Assembly: GCA_017694565.1 (NCBI GenBank)
Contig: JADIMR010000049.1
Location: 1 to 47,322 of the forward strand
DNA: 47,322 bases
Source of the DNA: Candidatus Enterocola intestinipullorum
GTDB lineage: Bacteria; Bacteroidota; Bacteroidia; Bacteroidales; Paludibacteraceae
Direction of reading: 5' to 3'
This document shows positions 35,139 through 43,577 of this stretch, in pieces (within the stretch, counting starts at the first letter, position 1; each line of letters opens with the position of its first letter). The notes under the pieces are model-generated. The model did not search any database, was not told where the DNA came from, and was given only the letters and a program-made list of their open reading frames with translations. Position numbers and translations under genes: made by a program.

Positions 35139-36569
35139 TTACTTATTTCCACGGATTTCTATTTCTTCCTCAACAACAATTATGGTTTCCTTTTCCACCA
35201 TGACACTTTCCATCTCCCTTTTCCTGTCCAAATCCGCTTTCATGCAGGCAATGGTGTCATTGTCGATATTATATCCGATGAGCAGGAATCCGCACGAAGC
35301 ATACAGTATACCGGGAATCACGCTCACCAACAAGCGGATGCCGAGTATGGCCGAATCCTCCTGCACGGCGGCGTTCGCTACGAAATGTGAAATACCCAAA
35401 ATCCAGCTTGCGCCGGCTGCTCCTATCGCCCATCCCAATTTCTGTGCAAGCACGGCGGCCGAAAAACACAGTCCCGTGGTGCGGCGGCCGAGTTTCCATT
35501 CCCCGTAATCGGCACTGTCGGCAATCATCGTCCACAACAACGGCACTGCCGGGGCGTATGCCATCTTGGCAAGGACATTGAAAATATAAATCCATGTTAT
35601 GTTTTCTCCCGCGAAGAAAATAAGGATGAAGAAAACTCCCGATATAAGCGAACTGCCCATATACACCAACTTGTTTCCGAAACGTTTTGCAAGCGGTTTC
35701 GACAAAGGCAATGCCACTATGAGGGCTATCGTCCCGACTATGTTGAAAATCTGCACCTGTTCCTCATCGGCGATGTAATACTTGAAGAAATAAGCAATCG
35801 CAGCGTTCTGCATCGCGAACATTATGAACGACACTATGCCCACCAATACCAAAACAACCCAAGGCTTGTTCATGAACAGGAACTTGAAATCCTTCAACAC
35901 CGAACTGTCCTGCTGCTTGGGAGCCGGTATGCGTTCCTTGGTCGTGAGGAATGCTATGAGGAAGAACACCAAGCTCAAAACGGCGAACAATGCCACCGTA
36001 TATTGATAGCCCTTGGCCTGGTTCACTTCGCCGCCGTCCAACGCTCCGAAATAATTGACAAGATACAACGCTCCGCCGGTTACGATGAACTGCCCGACGT
36101 AGGCCGCGATGAAACGGTAGGTGTTAAGGCTCGCCCGCTCGAAACTGTCGTTGGTCATCACTGCCGCCATCGATGAATAAGGCAGGTTGATGAAAGCATA
36201 CGCGGTACGCAACAACAAACAGGTTACAAGCGCGTAAACCACCTTGCCGTCCGCTCCGAAATCCGGGGTGGAAAACGCCAACACGGCCAATATCGCGTAG
36301 GGTACGGCACCGAACAACAGATACGGGCGGAATTTGCCCCAACGGGAGTTGGTACGGTCGGAAATCACGCCCACCACGGGATCCATTATAGCATCCCATA
36401 TACTGCCGACAAACATTATTATGCCTGCCCACGCAGGAGACAAGCCGTAAATGTCGGTATAAAAAATAAGCAGCCAGAAACCCACCAAGTCCCACACGAA
36501 ATGCGAGGCGGTGTCGCCGAGGCTGTAACCCAATTTTTCCTTTATGGAAAGTTTTATTACGTTGCTCAT
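35139..36569 (-). CDS. GPH-family sugar:cation symporter (MFS)
   Basis: The 476-aa inner-membrane protein starts with KEKLGYSLGDTASHFVWDLVGFWLLIFYTDIYG, typical of GPH (MelB/XylP-like) symporters, and has RTNSRWGKFRPYLLFG in the loop between helices 2 and 3. About twelve membrane segments are seen, plus an acidic C-terminal cytoplasmic tail. It should bring gluco-oligosaccharides or glucose into the cytoplasm. The position directly before the phosphorylase gene suggests that it supplies that enzyme. Confidence 0.92.
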   Translation of the reverse strand: MSNVIKLSIKEKLGYSLGDTASHFVWDLVGFWLLIFYTDIYGLSPAWAGIIMFVGSIWDAIMDPVVGVISDRTNSRWGKFRPYLLFGAVPYAILAVLAFSTPDFGADGKVVYALVTCLLLRTAYAFINLPYSSMAAVMTNDSFERASLNTYRFIAAYVGQFIVTGGALYLVNYFGALDGGEVNQAKGYQYTVALFAVLSLVFFLIAFLTTKERIPAPKQQDSSVLKDFKFLFMNKPWVVLVLVGIVSFIMFAMQNAAIAYFFKYYIADEEQVQIFNIVGTIALIVALPLSKPLAKRFGNKLVYMGSSLISGVFFILIFFAGENITWIYIFNVLAKMAYAPAVPLLWTMIADSADYGEWKLGRRTTGLCFSAAVLAQKLGWAIGAAGASWILGISHFVANAAVQEDSAILGIRLLVSVIPGILYASCGFLLIGYNIDNDTIACMKADLDRKREMESVMVEKETIIVVEEEIEIRGNK

Positions 36570-36734
36570 TTCAACAATTTATGATTTATGATAAAAATCG
36601 ATGTATGTCCATAGTGTCCGGAAATCCTGTCTTCGACCACCCCTGTCAAAGAAAAGAATAGTGGATAGCGGTCATTTTATCCGGCCACTATCCACTGCGG
36701 CTACGCCGCTTATATTGAAACAAGAAAATTCATC
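36570..36734. repeat. Gap with inverted heptamer repeat
   Basis: AGTGGATAG...CTATCCACT (about 36660-36696) makes the heptamer sequence face itself, and CTGCGGCTACGCCGC lies next to it (about 36695-36710). No promoter was found. Confidence 0.55.
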
Positions 36735-37799
36735 TTATTTTTTTATTATCAACTGTTCGCCCTCGTCTCCCCTTTGGTATATGCGCACAAAGTCGATATA
36801 CATTTTCGAGGGAGTGCCGTCTTCGGCCAATGCCCCGGTTTGCAAGATGTGTTGGAAATTCTTCCAATCCTCGCTTATCACTTCGGGATATTTGTCGGTA
36901 TCCGAACCGGGCAGTCCCGTAAACGCTCCGCCGACTGCAAGGTTGGCGATTATGAAGAACGGATGGTTGAAATAATTGCCGGGATCGTTCTCTATGCCCT
37001 TATATGTGGTTGCCAAGGAGAAATAGGGTTTCACGTCCGGATCCTTGTCCCTGTCCAAATACATTTGCAAGGAATCTGCAGTCCATACAAGGCTGAACAA
37101 GTGGAAGTCTTCCTGCAAACTGCTGTCGGCCGTGAAATTGCCGGCCGTATTGGGATATGCCCCGTTGTTGAAATCTTCCCCCCAGTGGCATGCACCGTTG
37201 AAATAGCGGTCTTGAATGGAATCCTTTATACCGTTGGCATGTCCCATTTCGAGTATGTCTATTTCGCCGCACTTGGGCCACACGACTACGTTTGACGCGC
37301 TGTCGTTCTTTACGGAAGACTCGAAACTGTCGTCATTGCCCATGTTTTGCACGCTGTTGGCTCCCAACATCCAGAAAGCAGGCCACAAGCCGTCTGCCGT
37401 GCGCGGCACTTTTACACGGGCTTCGATAACGCCGTACTGTACTGCCAATTTACCTGCCGTGTTCACTCTCGCCGATGTAGCGGGACGGTTTTTATAATTT
37501 TCCTTTCGGGCGTTCAAAACCATACATTTCTCACCTGTCGGGGCTTGTTCCAACGTTACGTTCTTCGGTGCATAATACTGCATTTCCCAATTGCCCCCGC
37601 CACGGGAATTGTCCTCGAAATTCCATATCGAAGTGTCGATGCTGTCGCCATCGAACTGGTCGTACCACACCAATTTATAACCTTCCGCTTCCGCCCAGCC
37701 AGTAGGCATTGCTTCTTTTTCGACTGCCTGCTGCTTTTCGTTGCAGCCCGCCAACAACATCGCCGACAATATCCCGGCGAATAAATACGAATGTCTCAT
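36735..37799 (-). CDS. GH16 lipoprotein endo-beta-glucanase (first copy by coordinate)
   Basis: ATG 37799 gives a lipoprotein signal (MRHSYLFAGILSAMLLAGC, Cys19). The mature part is a single GH16 domain (about 40-350) with the catalytic motif GEIDILEMG (E179, D181, E184) in the ExDxxE arrangement of laminarinases. DQFDGDSIDTSIWNFEDN and LWPAFWMLGAN are typical flanking motifs. A loop of about 25 residues (NSVQNMGNDDSFESSVKNDSASN) is inserted just before the catalytic strand and could shape the substrate cleft. It is probably membrane-anchored and faces the periplasm or surface. It is third of the three lipoprotein GH16 genes in transcription order. Confidence 0.9.
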   Translation of the reverse strand: MRHSYLFAGILSAMLLAGCNEKQQAVEKEAMPTGWAEAEGYKLVWYDQFDGDSIDTSIWNFEDNSRGGGNWEMQYYAPKNVTLEQAPTGEKCMVLNARKENYKNRPATSARVNTAGKLAVQYGVIEARVKVPRTADGLWPAFWMLGANSVQNMGNDDSFESSVKNDSASNVVVWPKCGEIDILEMGHANGIKDSIQDRYFNGACHWGEDFNNGAYPNTAGNFTADSSLQEDFHLFSLVWTADSLQMYLDRDKDPDVKPYFSLATTYKGIENDPGNYFNHPFFIIANLAVGGAFTGLPGSDTDKYPEVISEDWKNFQHILQTGALAEDGTPSKMYIDFVRIYQRGDEGEQLIIKK

Positions 37800-37967
37800 T
37801 TCAACCATGTATATTATTAATTTTTAATTTTATTCCAAAACTTTGTCCATATTTTTAAACCCTTTTATACACTACCATTATGAAACATTAAGATTATCAG
37901 AGATATCGGTATCAGCAATCAGCGACAAAACGAATTTAGTCGTGTCGGCACAATGTAAATGGTGGTC

Positions 37968-38063
37968 GCCCCCTCTGGGGGCAGGAAATTCTTAATTAAA
38001 GAAGAATTTCCGGGGGATTAGACAATGGATAGAAGTGATTGGCGCTACACGCAAATCACTTCT
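37968..38063 (-). repeat. Variable-stem repeat copy 5 and a stop-codon hairpin
   Basis: Copy 5 (37968-38023, minus orientation) reads GTCTAATCCCCC, stem GGAAATTCTT...AAGAATTTCC, then GCCCCCAGAGGGGGC. Next to it AGAAGTGATT (38031-38040) pairs with AATCACTTCT (38054-38063). The second arm contains the TGA stop of the neighbouring GH16 gene. Confidence 0.75.
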
Positions 38064-39024
38064 TTTGGTAGATTCTCACGTAATCCACCCACATACTTGC
38101 TTTGAAATCGTTTTCTTCGTTGAGCGCGGTAATCTCGTCTGCCTTGAATATACCCGGGAAATTTCCTCCTACCGCAAGGTTGAGTATCACGAAATACGGC
38201 ACCTGCAAATAGTTGCCCGGAACGGTCGGATCGTCAGGTTTGACCTCGGACACATCGATTGTAAAATACGGCGGTATGTCGGGATATTTGTCCAAATCCA
38301 CATAGCAACTGCCTGATTTGTCATCCCATATCCATGTGAACAAGTGGTACTCGCCGTCTTGCATGGTATAGCCGTAAGTCGTACTTTGGGCATGTTGCTT
38401 GTGCTGGTCCCAACGCGGTCCCCAATGGAAAGCTCCATTGAAATATTTCCCCGCACCCTCTTCTCCGAGACGATAGCTGTTGGAGTGTCCCATTTCAAGT
38501 ATGTCGAACTCGCCGCACGCGGGCCAGCCCACTTCATCGAAGTTGTTGCCCATCGCCCACCATGCCGGCCACAATCCTTTGTAGGTATTCGGCATTTTAA
38601 TCAATGCCTCGAATTTGCCTTGTTTGAATGCCACCTTGTTTTTAGTGTTTACACGGCCCGATGTGAAGTTTTTGCCGTTATACAGTTCCTTTTCCCGCTG
38701 TGCCGTAAGAACCAAGCACCTGCGGTTGGTTTCAGGGTCGGTTTGTATGCTCACGTTGTCGCGGCGGTAATATTGCAGCTCGTTGTTGCCGCCCCCGTTG
38801 CCGTTTACCTCTATGTTCCAGTCTTCTTCATTAAGCACTTCACCGTCGAACAGGTCTTCCCAAACCAACACATAGCCGTCTGTTTCGCCGGACCCTTCTT
38901 GTGAGGGCATGGTAGGAGCAGGGGGATCCGGTTCGCCTTCGTCGCCGCCTTTTTGTTCGCAGGCCGCAAACATCAGTGCCACAGCCGCCGCAGCCGCCAT
39001 ATAAAAGAATTTGCTGAATTTCAT
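38056..39024 (-). CDS. GH16 lipoprotein endo-beta-glucanase (second copy by coordinate)
   Basis: ATG 39024 gives MKFSKFFYMAAAAAVALMFAAC, a lipoprotein signal with Cys22, followed by an acidic and proline-rich spacer (EQKGGDEGEPDPP) of the kind linked with surface export in Bacteroidetes. The GH16 domain (about 50-322) has GEFDILEMG (E172, D174, E177), LWPAWWAMG and FNGAFHWGP. The closest relative in this window by eye is the GH16 at 36735-37799, with which it shares the GxxDILEMGH core. However, its signal peptide and upstream DNA are nearly the same as those of the other neighbour at 39123-40256. Confidence 0.9.
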   Translation of the reverse strand: MKFSKFFYMAAAAAVALMFAACEQKGGDEGEPDPPAPTMPSQEGSGETDGYVLVWEDLFDGEVLNEEDWNIEVNGNGGGNNELQYYRRDNVSIQTDPETNRRCLVLTAQREKELYNGKNFTSGRVNTKNKVAFKQGKFEALIKMPNTYKGLWPAWWAMGNNFDEVGWPACGEFDILEMGHSNSYRLGEEGAGKYFNGAFHWGPRWDQHKQHAQSTTYGYTMQDGEYHLFTWIWDDKSGSCYVDLDKYPDIPPYFTIDVSEVKPDDPTVPGNYLQVPYFVILNLAVGGNFPGIFKADEITALNEENDFKASMWVDYVRIYQKK

Positions 39025-39091
39025 AGTATATTGATTTTTTAGTTTCTTTCTAACCACTAACCACTGCGGCAACGCCGCCACTATCCACTAC

Positions 39092-39142
39092 GGATGTATG
39101 AATTGGAATAATCGCTCTGCGATTATTCCAATTCATACATCC
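39092..39142 (-). repeat. 24-bp perfect hairpin across a GH16 stop codon
   Basis: Arms 39092-39115 and 39119-39142 are exact reverse complements around the loop TCT. The second arm contains the last six codons and TAA stop (39123-39125) of the GH16 gene, so the DNA after the gene is an inverted copy of the gene's own end. A heptamer array with a GGCGGCGTTGCCGC hairpin (39051-39090) follows. There is no T tract. Confidence 0.9.
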
Positions 39143-40256
39143 TCACCCAATCCACTTTCATTTGGACGGGGAATATGCTGTCATCGATAGGTTCCGCCCC
39201 ACCGAATTGCCCGCCAATCGCCATGTTCAAAATCACATAGAAATCCTGGTCGAAGGGCCAATCCTGCCATGTGCTGTTGAACCATGTAGTTTGTGACCAA
39301 CGGCCTACCTCCTCTCCATCGAAGGTGAACAAAAGCAAGTCGTTGCCGTTCTGGTAATCGTCTATCCACTCAATGCCATAAGTATGGAAATGGTCGGCCA
39401 CGTTGTCGTATGTCTTGGTTTGGTTCCACGCGCTGCCTTGCGAACCTACGTTACCGTTGCGATTGTTGGTATGCGCTGCCACTGAAACCCGGTTGGGTAT
39501 GCTGCCCACGTGTTCCACAATGTCCACCTCGCCGCTGCGCGGCCAACCGCCGTAAACGCTTTCGTTGGGCATCAGCCAGAATGCGCACCATGTACCCGCC
39601 CCCGAAGGGAAACTGATACTTGCCTCTATCTTTCCGTATTTGATAAATGCTTTTCCCGAAGTATTGATACGCCCCGAAGTATACTCATATTCGTTTACAT
39701 GACCTGTCGCAGTCGGGCGTTCCCAATGCTCTTTCTTTCCGGTTATTACGAGATAACCGTTCTCGACGCTTACATTCTGTTGCAGGTAACATTGTTTTTC
39801 TTGATTACGGCCTCCGCCTTCTTCATAGTTCCAATAAGCGGTATTGAGTTCCGTTCCGTCGAAATTGTCTTCCCATACCAATTTGTAATTGCGTTCAGGC
39901 TCGTTTACAGTTACCATGCAATACTCTTCCACTCCATCGACTTTCGCCCATGCGAATGTTCTGCCGTATGCAAGAGCCGTAACCTTGCCTGTCGCGTCTA
40001 TTGAAGCAACCCTCTCGTTGTCCACGCTCCATGCCACTCGCGACATGTCGGCATTTGCAGGAGCAAAGGACGTTACGGACAACTGCAACGATTCTCCCAC
40101 ATCCAAAGTCGCAGCAGTTTCGTTGAGTTCGAGTGCGGTTATGGTTACAACGGGCGGAGTCGGTTCGCCTCCGTCGTCGCCTTTTTGTTCGCAGGCCGCA
40201 AACATCAATGCCACAGCCGCCGCAGCCGCCATATAAAAGAATTTGCTGAGTTTCAT
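39123..40256 (-). CDS. Big2-GH16 lipoprotein endo-beta-glucanase (third copy by coordinate)
   Basis: ATG 40256 gives MKLSKFFYMAAAAAVALMFAAC (Cys22) and an acidic spacer. A bacterial Ig-like (Big2) domain spans about residues 36-118 (VTITALELNETAATLDVGES, RVASIDATGKVTALAYG). The GH16 domain follows (about 122-377) with GEVDIVEHVG (E243, D245, E248). The motif set (KQCYLQQNVSVENGYLVI, WCAFWLMPNE, HTYGIEWIDD, YVILNMAIGG) puts it in a different GH16 subgroup from the two downstream copies. The Ig domain probably acts as a spacer holding the enzyme away from the membrane. It is the first enzyme gene after the susC-susD-binding-protein group. Confidence 0.92.
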   Translation of the reverse strand: MKLSKFFYMAAAAAVALMFAACEQKGDDGGEPTPPVVTITALELNETAATLDVGESLQLSVTSFAPANADMSRVAWSVDNERVASIDATGKVTALAYGRTFAWAKVDGVEEYCMVTVNEPERNYKLVWEDNFDGTELNTAYWNYEEGGGRNQEKQCYLQQNVSVENGYLVITGKKEHWERPTATGHVNEYEYTSGRINTSGKAFIKYGKIEASISFPSGAGTWCAFWLMPNESVYGGWPRSGEVDIVEHVGSIPNRVSVAAHTNNRNGNVGSQGSAWNQTKTYDNVADHFHTYGIEWIDDYQNGNDLLLFTFDGEEVGRWSQTTWFNSTWQDWPFDQDFYVILNMAIGGQFGGAEPIDDSIFPVQMKVDWVRMYELE

Positions 40257-40796
40257 AGTATATTGATTTCTTGTTATCGTTTTTTTCTCGTTTGTGGGAT
40301 TTATTCGACCTGCGGTGTTCACTTCGTTCTGCGGGATTTGTAATCCCGCAGGATAATGTCTTGGCGATTTGTAATCGCTTTCTAAATTACGTAAGTCGCG
40401 AACCACATTAGTTTATGGAGATTACACGAGTTGATGAGACCGTAGGTCGAATAAATCCCGAACAACGCCAAGTACTACCCACTATCCACTAATCACTATC
40501 CACTGCCGCGAAGCGGCAAACTATCCACCGCGATGCTTCCATCGCTAACTATCCGCTAAACACTACCCACTGACACCCGCAACCTGATACCTCATTGGTA
40601 ATCAGCGTTTTAAATTTTTAATTTTCAATTATGCATTAGCGAAGCCCGTCTCCGCCATTAGTGGTATATGGAGCGGTCAGGCTCCATATACCCGGACTTT
40701 TAGTTTCATAGCGGGGGAAGCTGTAATCCGGTATTGCCGCCACAAACTTCCCCCCTTGTATCTAACTTCTGCTAAACTCGCAGGTATCTCTTATTA
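40257..40796. repeat. 540-bp gap with a 164-nt multi-stem element and heptamer arrays
   Basis: No gene is visible. Element 40296-40459 has 21-nt outer arms (GGGATTTATTCGACCTGCGG... and its complement, one wobble) enclosing CTGCGGGATT-TGT-AATCCCGCAG (40330-40352) and GCGATT-TGT-AATCGC (40364-40378). A degenerate heptamer array with a GCCGCGAAGCGGC hairpin follows (about 40470-40575), and then an AAATTTTTAATTTTCAATTATGCATTA stretch (about 40612-40638) like that at 20995. No TAnnTTTG promoter was found on the minus strand. Confidence 0.7.
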
Positions 40797-41777
40797 TTAC
40801 TCTGCGGGCACATAGAAGAACACTGCGTCTACATCAACGCGGTTGCCGGCACCGTTTGCGGTGTATGTCCAAGCATACCATGCTTCGGCTGTGATGTCCT
40901 GGCTGAAATCCAAGCCCATCGAAACCAAATCAGCATACGAGAAAGTGAACACTTCCCAGTCGCCGTCTTTGTATTCGCCTGTGGAATCGGTAATCTCAAG
41001 CAAAGTTACAGTGTCGCCGCCGCCAAGGGGTGTCATGCCGATTTGCAACGATGTCGCAGGAGTGTATTGACCTTTCAAGATTATTACGAACTCGTGTTCG
41101 GCTGTAAGGTTCTTCAACTTGGGAAGTTCGGTATCAGTTGCCGACGCGATGCCCAAACCGCCGCAGATGTTGCCCCAGCAGCCTGCGGGTGTGGGGGAAG
41201 CGGCTGCAATCGAGAACCAGCCTTCTGCCTTGCCGAACGAGTTGACACCGGTTTGCGGAGCATCCGCAACTTCGGCAGCGGGATTCCAAACATAGTTCAC
41301 GCGGGTGGCATCTTCGGGAACGAGTGTTTCTCCCTCGAATGCACCGTTGCTGCGGAGGTCGGCAGTAATTTTGCCTGCGTTGCTCAGTTCATCGAAAGAC
41401 GACTGGTCGATTTGGAAAATGTAGTAGTCGCTACCGTTGAGCAAACCGCCGGTCTGTGAACCTGCGATTACTTGGATTGAGCATGTTTGGGTTTGTCCGT
41501 TATATTCGCAAGTGATGGTTGCATTGCCCTCGGCAACACCTGTTACGACACCCGCAGCAACAGTTGCGACAGCTTCATTATCAGTTGCCCACGTAGCCTG
41601 CGAAGTAACATCCACATCACCGCTTGTCGCGTTGATGGTAACTGTTTGTCCGGCTTCCACTACTGCGGAAGAGCGGCTCAATGAGAGATTGCCATCACCC
41701 TCTGCGCCATTGTTGCAACTTGCAAGAGCCAAGCCCATTACAGCTGCCAATGATAAAATCAAACTTCTTACTTTCAT
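40797..41777 (-). CDS. Surface glycan-binding lipoprotein with Big2 domain
   Basis: The 326-aa protein has a lipoprotein signal (MKVRSLILSLAAVMGLALASC), a Big2-like Ig domain (about 30-105: VEAGQTVTINATSG, NEAVATVAAGVVTGVAEGNATIT) and a C-terminal beta-sandwich of about 215 residues with many exposed aromatics. No catalytic motif is visible. The position directly after susD is where PULs encode SusE/SusF-type or SGBP-B-type binding proteins, so binding of the target glucan at the cell surface is likely. The C-terminal domain is not one I can assign to a family. Confidence 0.8.
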   Translation of the reverse strand: MKVRSLILSLAAVMGLALASCNNGAEGDGNLSLSRSSAVVEAGQTVTINATSGDVDVTSQATWATDNEAVATVAAGVVTGVAEGNATITCEYNGQTQTCSIQVIAGSQTGGLLNGSDYYIFQIDQSSFDELSNAGKITADLRSNGAFEGETLVPEDATRVNYVWNPAAEVADAPQTGVNSFGKAEGWFSIAAASPTPAGCWGNICGGLGIASATDTELPKLKNLTAEHEFVIILKGQYTPATSLQIGMTPLGGGDTVTLLEITDSTGEYKDGDWEVFTFSYADLVSMGLDFSQDITAEAWYAWTYTANGAGNRVDVDAVFFYVPAE

Positions 41778-41881
41778 AGTTCAAAAATTTAAATGGTTAA
41801 TTGGTAAAATTTTTATTTGTCTTTAATTTGTGGACAGCAGAAAGCAAAACCAACCACTGTCCACTAATCACTAAACACTGA
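41778..41881 (-). repeat. Heptamer array after susD
   Basis: On the minus strand the susD stop is followed by TCAGTGT-TTAGTGA-TTAGTGG-ACAGTGG-TTGG, five near-perfect 7-nt units with recurring stop codons. Confidence 0.6.
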
Positions 41882-43552
41882 TTAATACCCCGGGTTCTGT
41901 TCCATCGGGTTCAGCATACGTTCTTCTTCCGGTATGGGGAAGAGTTCGTGCTTGCCTGCCACGAAGTCGGCCATTTCATCACGCGCCTCTTGGCTTTCGG
42001 TCGCAGCGTATGCGTCCATGTGGGCTTTCACTCCTTGGCCGTCAAATCCTCCCCAACGGCAAATGTCGAACCAGCGGTGGCCTTCCATTGCCAATTCCAC
42101 ACGGCGTTCGTGGCGTATTGCCTGTTCCCATGTGGGTTCAGCTATTTCTTGGCCGTTCACTTTTATCGAATAGCCGGGGTAATCGGGCAAGGCATCGGGA
42201 TCTGCCGCATTTGCCCTTGCGCGCTGGCGCACTTCGTTCAATGCCTGTATTGCCGTCTTGCCGCATTTCCCGGCACCGCCCGCTCCTACGCAAGCCTCGG
42301 CATACATCAACAGCACGTCGGCATAACGTATCAACTTGTAGTTGAGAGGTCCGCGGCTGGCGTGTGCCAAAGTATTCGCGCCTGTAACATTACCGTCGGC
42401 ATCCGTGGTATACCATGCGTATTTGCGGCTGCAATACGGGGTTCCGCAATAAATTTCTTCCGATTCGTTGGTCATGTGGCCTGTCGCATCCCAAATGGTA
42501 ACATCGCGGCGGGGGTCGCCCTCTTCGTATTCGTCATACAAGTTGTGCGTGGGCTTGTTGAATCCCCAACCTGCATTGCTGCCGAACATGGGGTCTTGCG
42601 AACGGGAACGGGTAAGTATCTGCGTGAACGTGCCGCGGCTGAAACCGTTGCCTTCGCCGTAGTCCGAACTCGGGTCTTCCATGTACTGTATTTCGAATAC
42701 GGATTCCACGCCGTTCTCGTTCTCGAGCAACCAGTTGTCGGCATAGTCCGTCTCCAAGGAATATTCATTCGACAGGATAATGGAGTCGCCCCATGCGCGG
42801 GCTTCTTCATATTGGTGGCGATAGAGGTTCGCCTTCAAGAGCATTGCCTGCGCCGCGCCTTTTGTTGCACGACCCATGTCGGTATCGGCAAAACGGCTGT
42901 CGCTGCGGAGCCACAAACGCTTGTTGGCTTCCGTCAAATCAGCAACAATCTGGTCGTAAACGGCATCCGCTGTCGCTCTCGGCTGTTGCCAATCGGCATC
43001 CGTAAGCAAATTGTTCAATACCAAAGGCACTCCGCCGTACACCCTCACCAATTGGAAGTAATAGAAGGCACGGAGGAAATATGCTTCGCCTATGATGCGT
43101 TCCTGCAAACCGTCCACGCATTGGTACTTCTCTTCGTCGAACAATTCAAGATCCATGCCGGGAACCCTTTCCAACACCAAGTTGCAACGCTGTATGCCCT
43201 GATATTTGGCACGATAGTATTGCAAGAGCAATTCGTTGTCGGTCTGGGTTTTCCAGTTTTCCATATCGTAAACATCGGCCATGTCGCTCTGTATGTACTG
43301 ACCGCCTTTGAGAGCGTCATCGGACACTATGTCGCCGATGAACCACTCAGCGTAATATGTACCTTGATACTCCCACGCCAAAGGGGTGTATGCGGCATTG
43401 ACGTTTTCCAATGCAGCTTGCCAAGTGGTATAGTAGTCGGCAAGGTTCGTCTGGCCCGGTGTCGGTTCTTTCAACCAGTCGGAGCAAGAACCCAAGCCCA
43501 ATACCACCAATGATGTAATCGCTGCTTTTACAAATATTCTAATCTTTTTCAT
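41882..43552 (-). CDS. susD: SusD-like glycan-binding lipoprotein
   Basis: SusD proteins form the lid over the SusC channel and hand glycan to it. The 556-aa protein has a lipoprotein signal (LVVLGLGSC), then the N-terminal SusD pattern SDWLKEPTPGQTN, helical TPR-like repeats (GEAYFLRAFYYFQLVRVYGGVPLVL, KGAAQAMLLKANLYRHQYEEA), and the C-terminal SusD/RagB signature (IRYADVLLMYAEACV, ALNEVRQRARA, AIRHERRVELAMEGHRWFDICRWG, PIPEEERMLNPMEQNPGY). It lies 25 bp after susC. Its binding preference cannot be read directly, but the neighbouring enzymes point to beta-1,3-glucan. Confidence 0.96.
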   Translation of the reverse strand: MKKIRIFVKAAITSLVVLGLGSCSDWLKEPTPGQTNLADYYTTWQAALENVNAAYTPLAWEYQGTYYAEWFIGDIVSDDALKGGQYIQSDMADVYDMENWKTQTDNELLLQYYRAKYQGIQRCNLVLERVPGMDLELFDEEKYQCVDGLQERIIGEAYFLRAFYYFQLVRVYGGVPLVLNNLLTDADWQQPRATADAVYDQIVADLTEANKRLWLRSDSRFADTDMGRATKGAAQAMLLKANLYRHQYEEARAWGDSIILSNEYSLETDYADNWLLENENGVESVFEIQYMEDPSSDYGEGNGFSRGTFTQILTRSRSQDPMFGSNAGWGFNKPTHNLYDEYEEGDPRRDVTIWDATGHMTNESEEIYCGTPYCSRKYAWYTTDADGNVTGANTLAHASRGPLNYKLIRYADVLLMYAEACVGAGGAGKCGKTAIQALNEVRQRARANAADPDALPDYPGYSIKVNGQEIAEPTWEQAIRHERRVELAMEGHRWFDICRWGGFDGQGVKAHMDAYAATESQEARDEMADFVAGKHELFPIPEEERMLNPMEQNPGY

Positions 43553-43577
43553 ACTGCTCTGATTTTAATTGCGGTTA

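Noticed and set aside
41948-43513. 521-aa plus-strand ORF antisense to susD
   Set aside because: It is the shadow of susD, which has full family signatures on the minus strand. The ORF has no recognisable domain.
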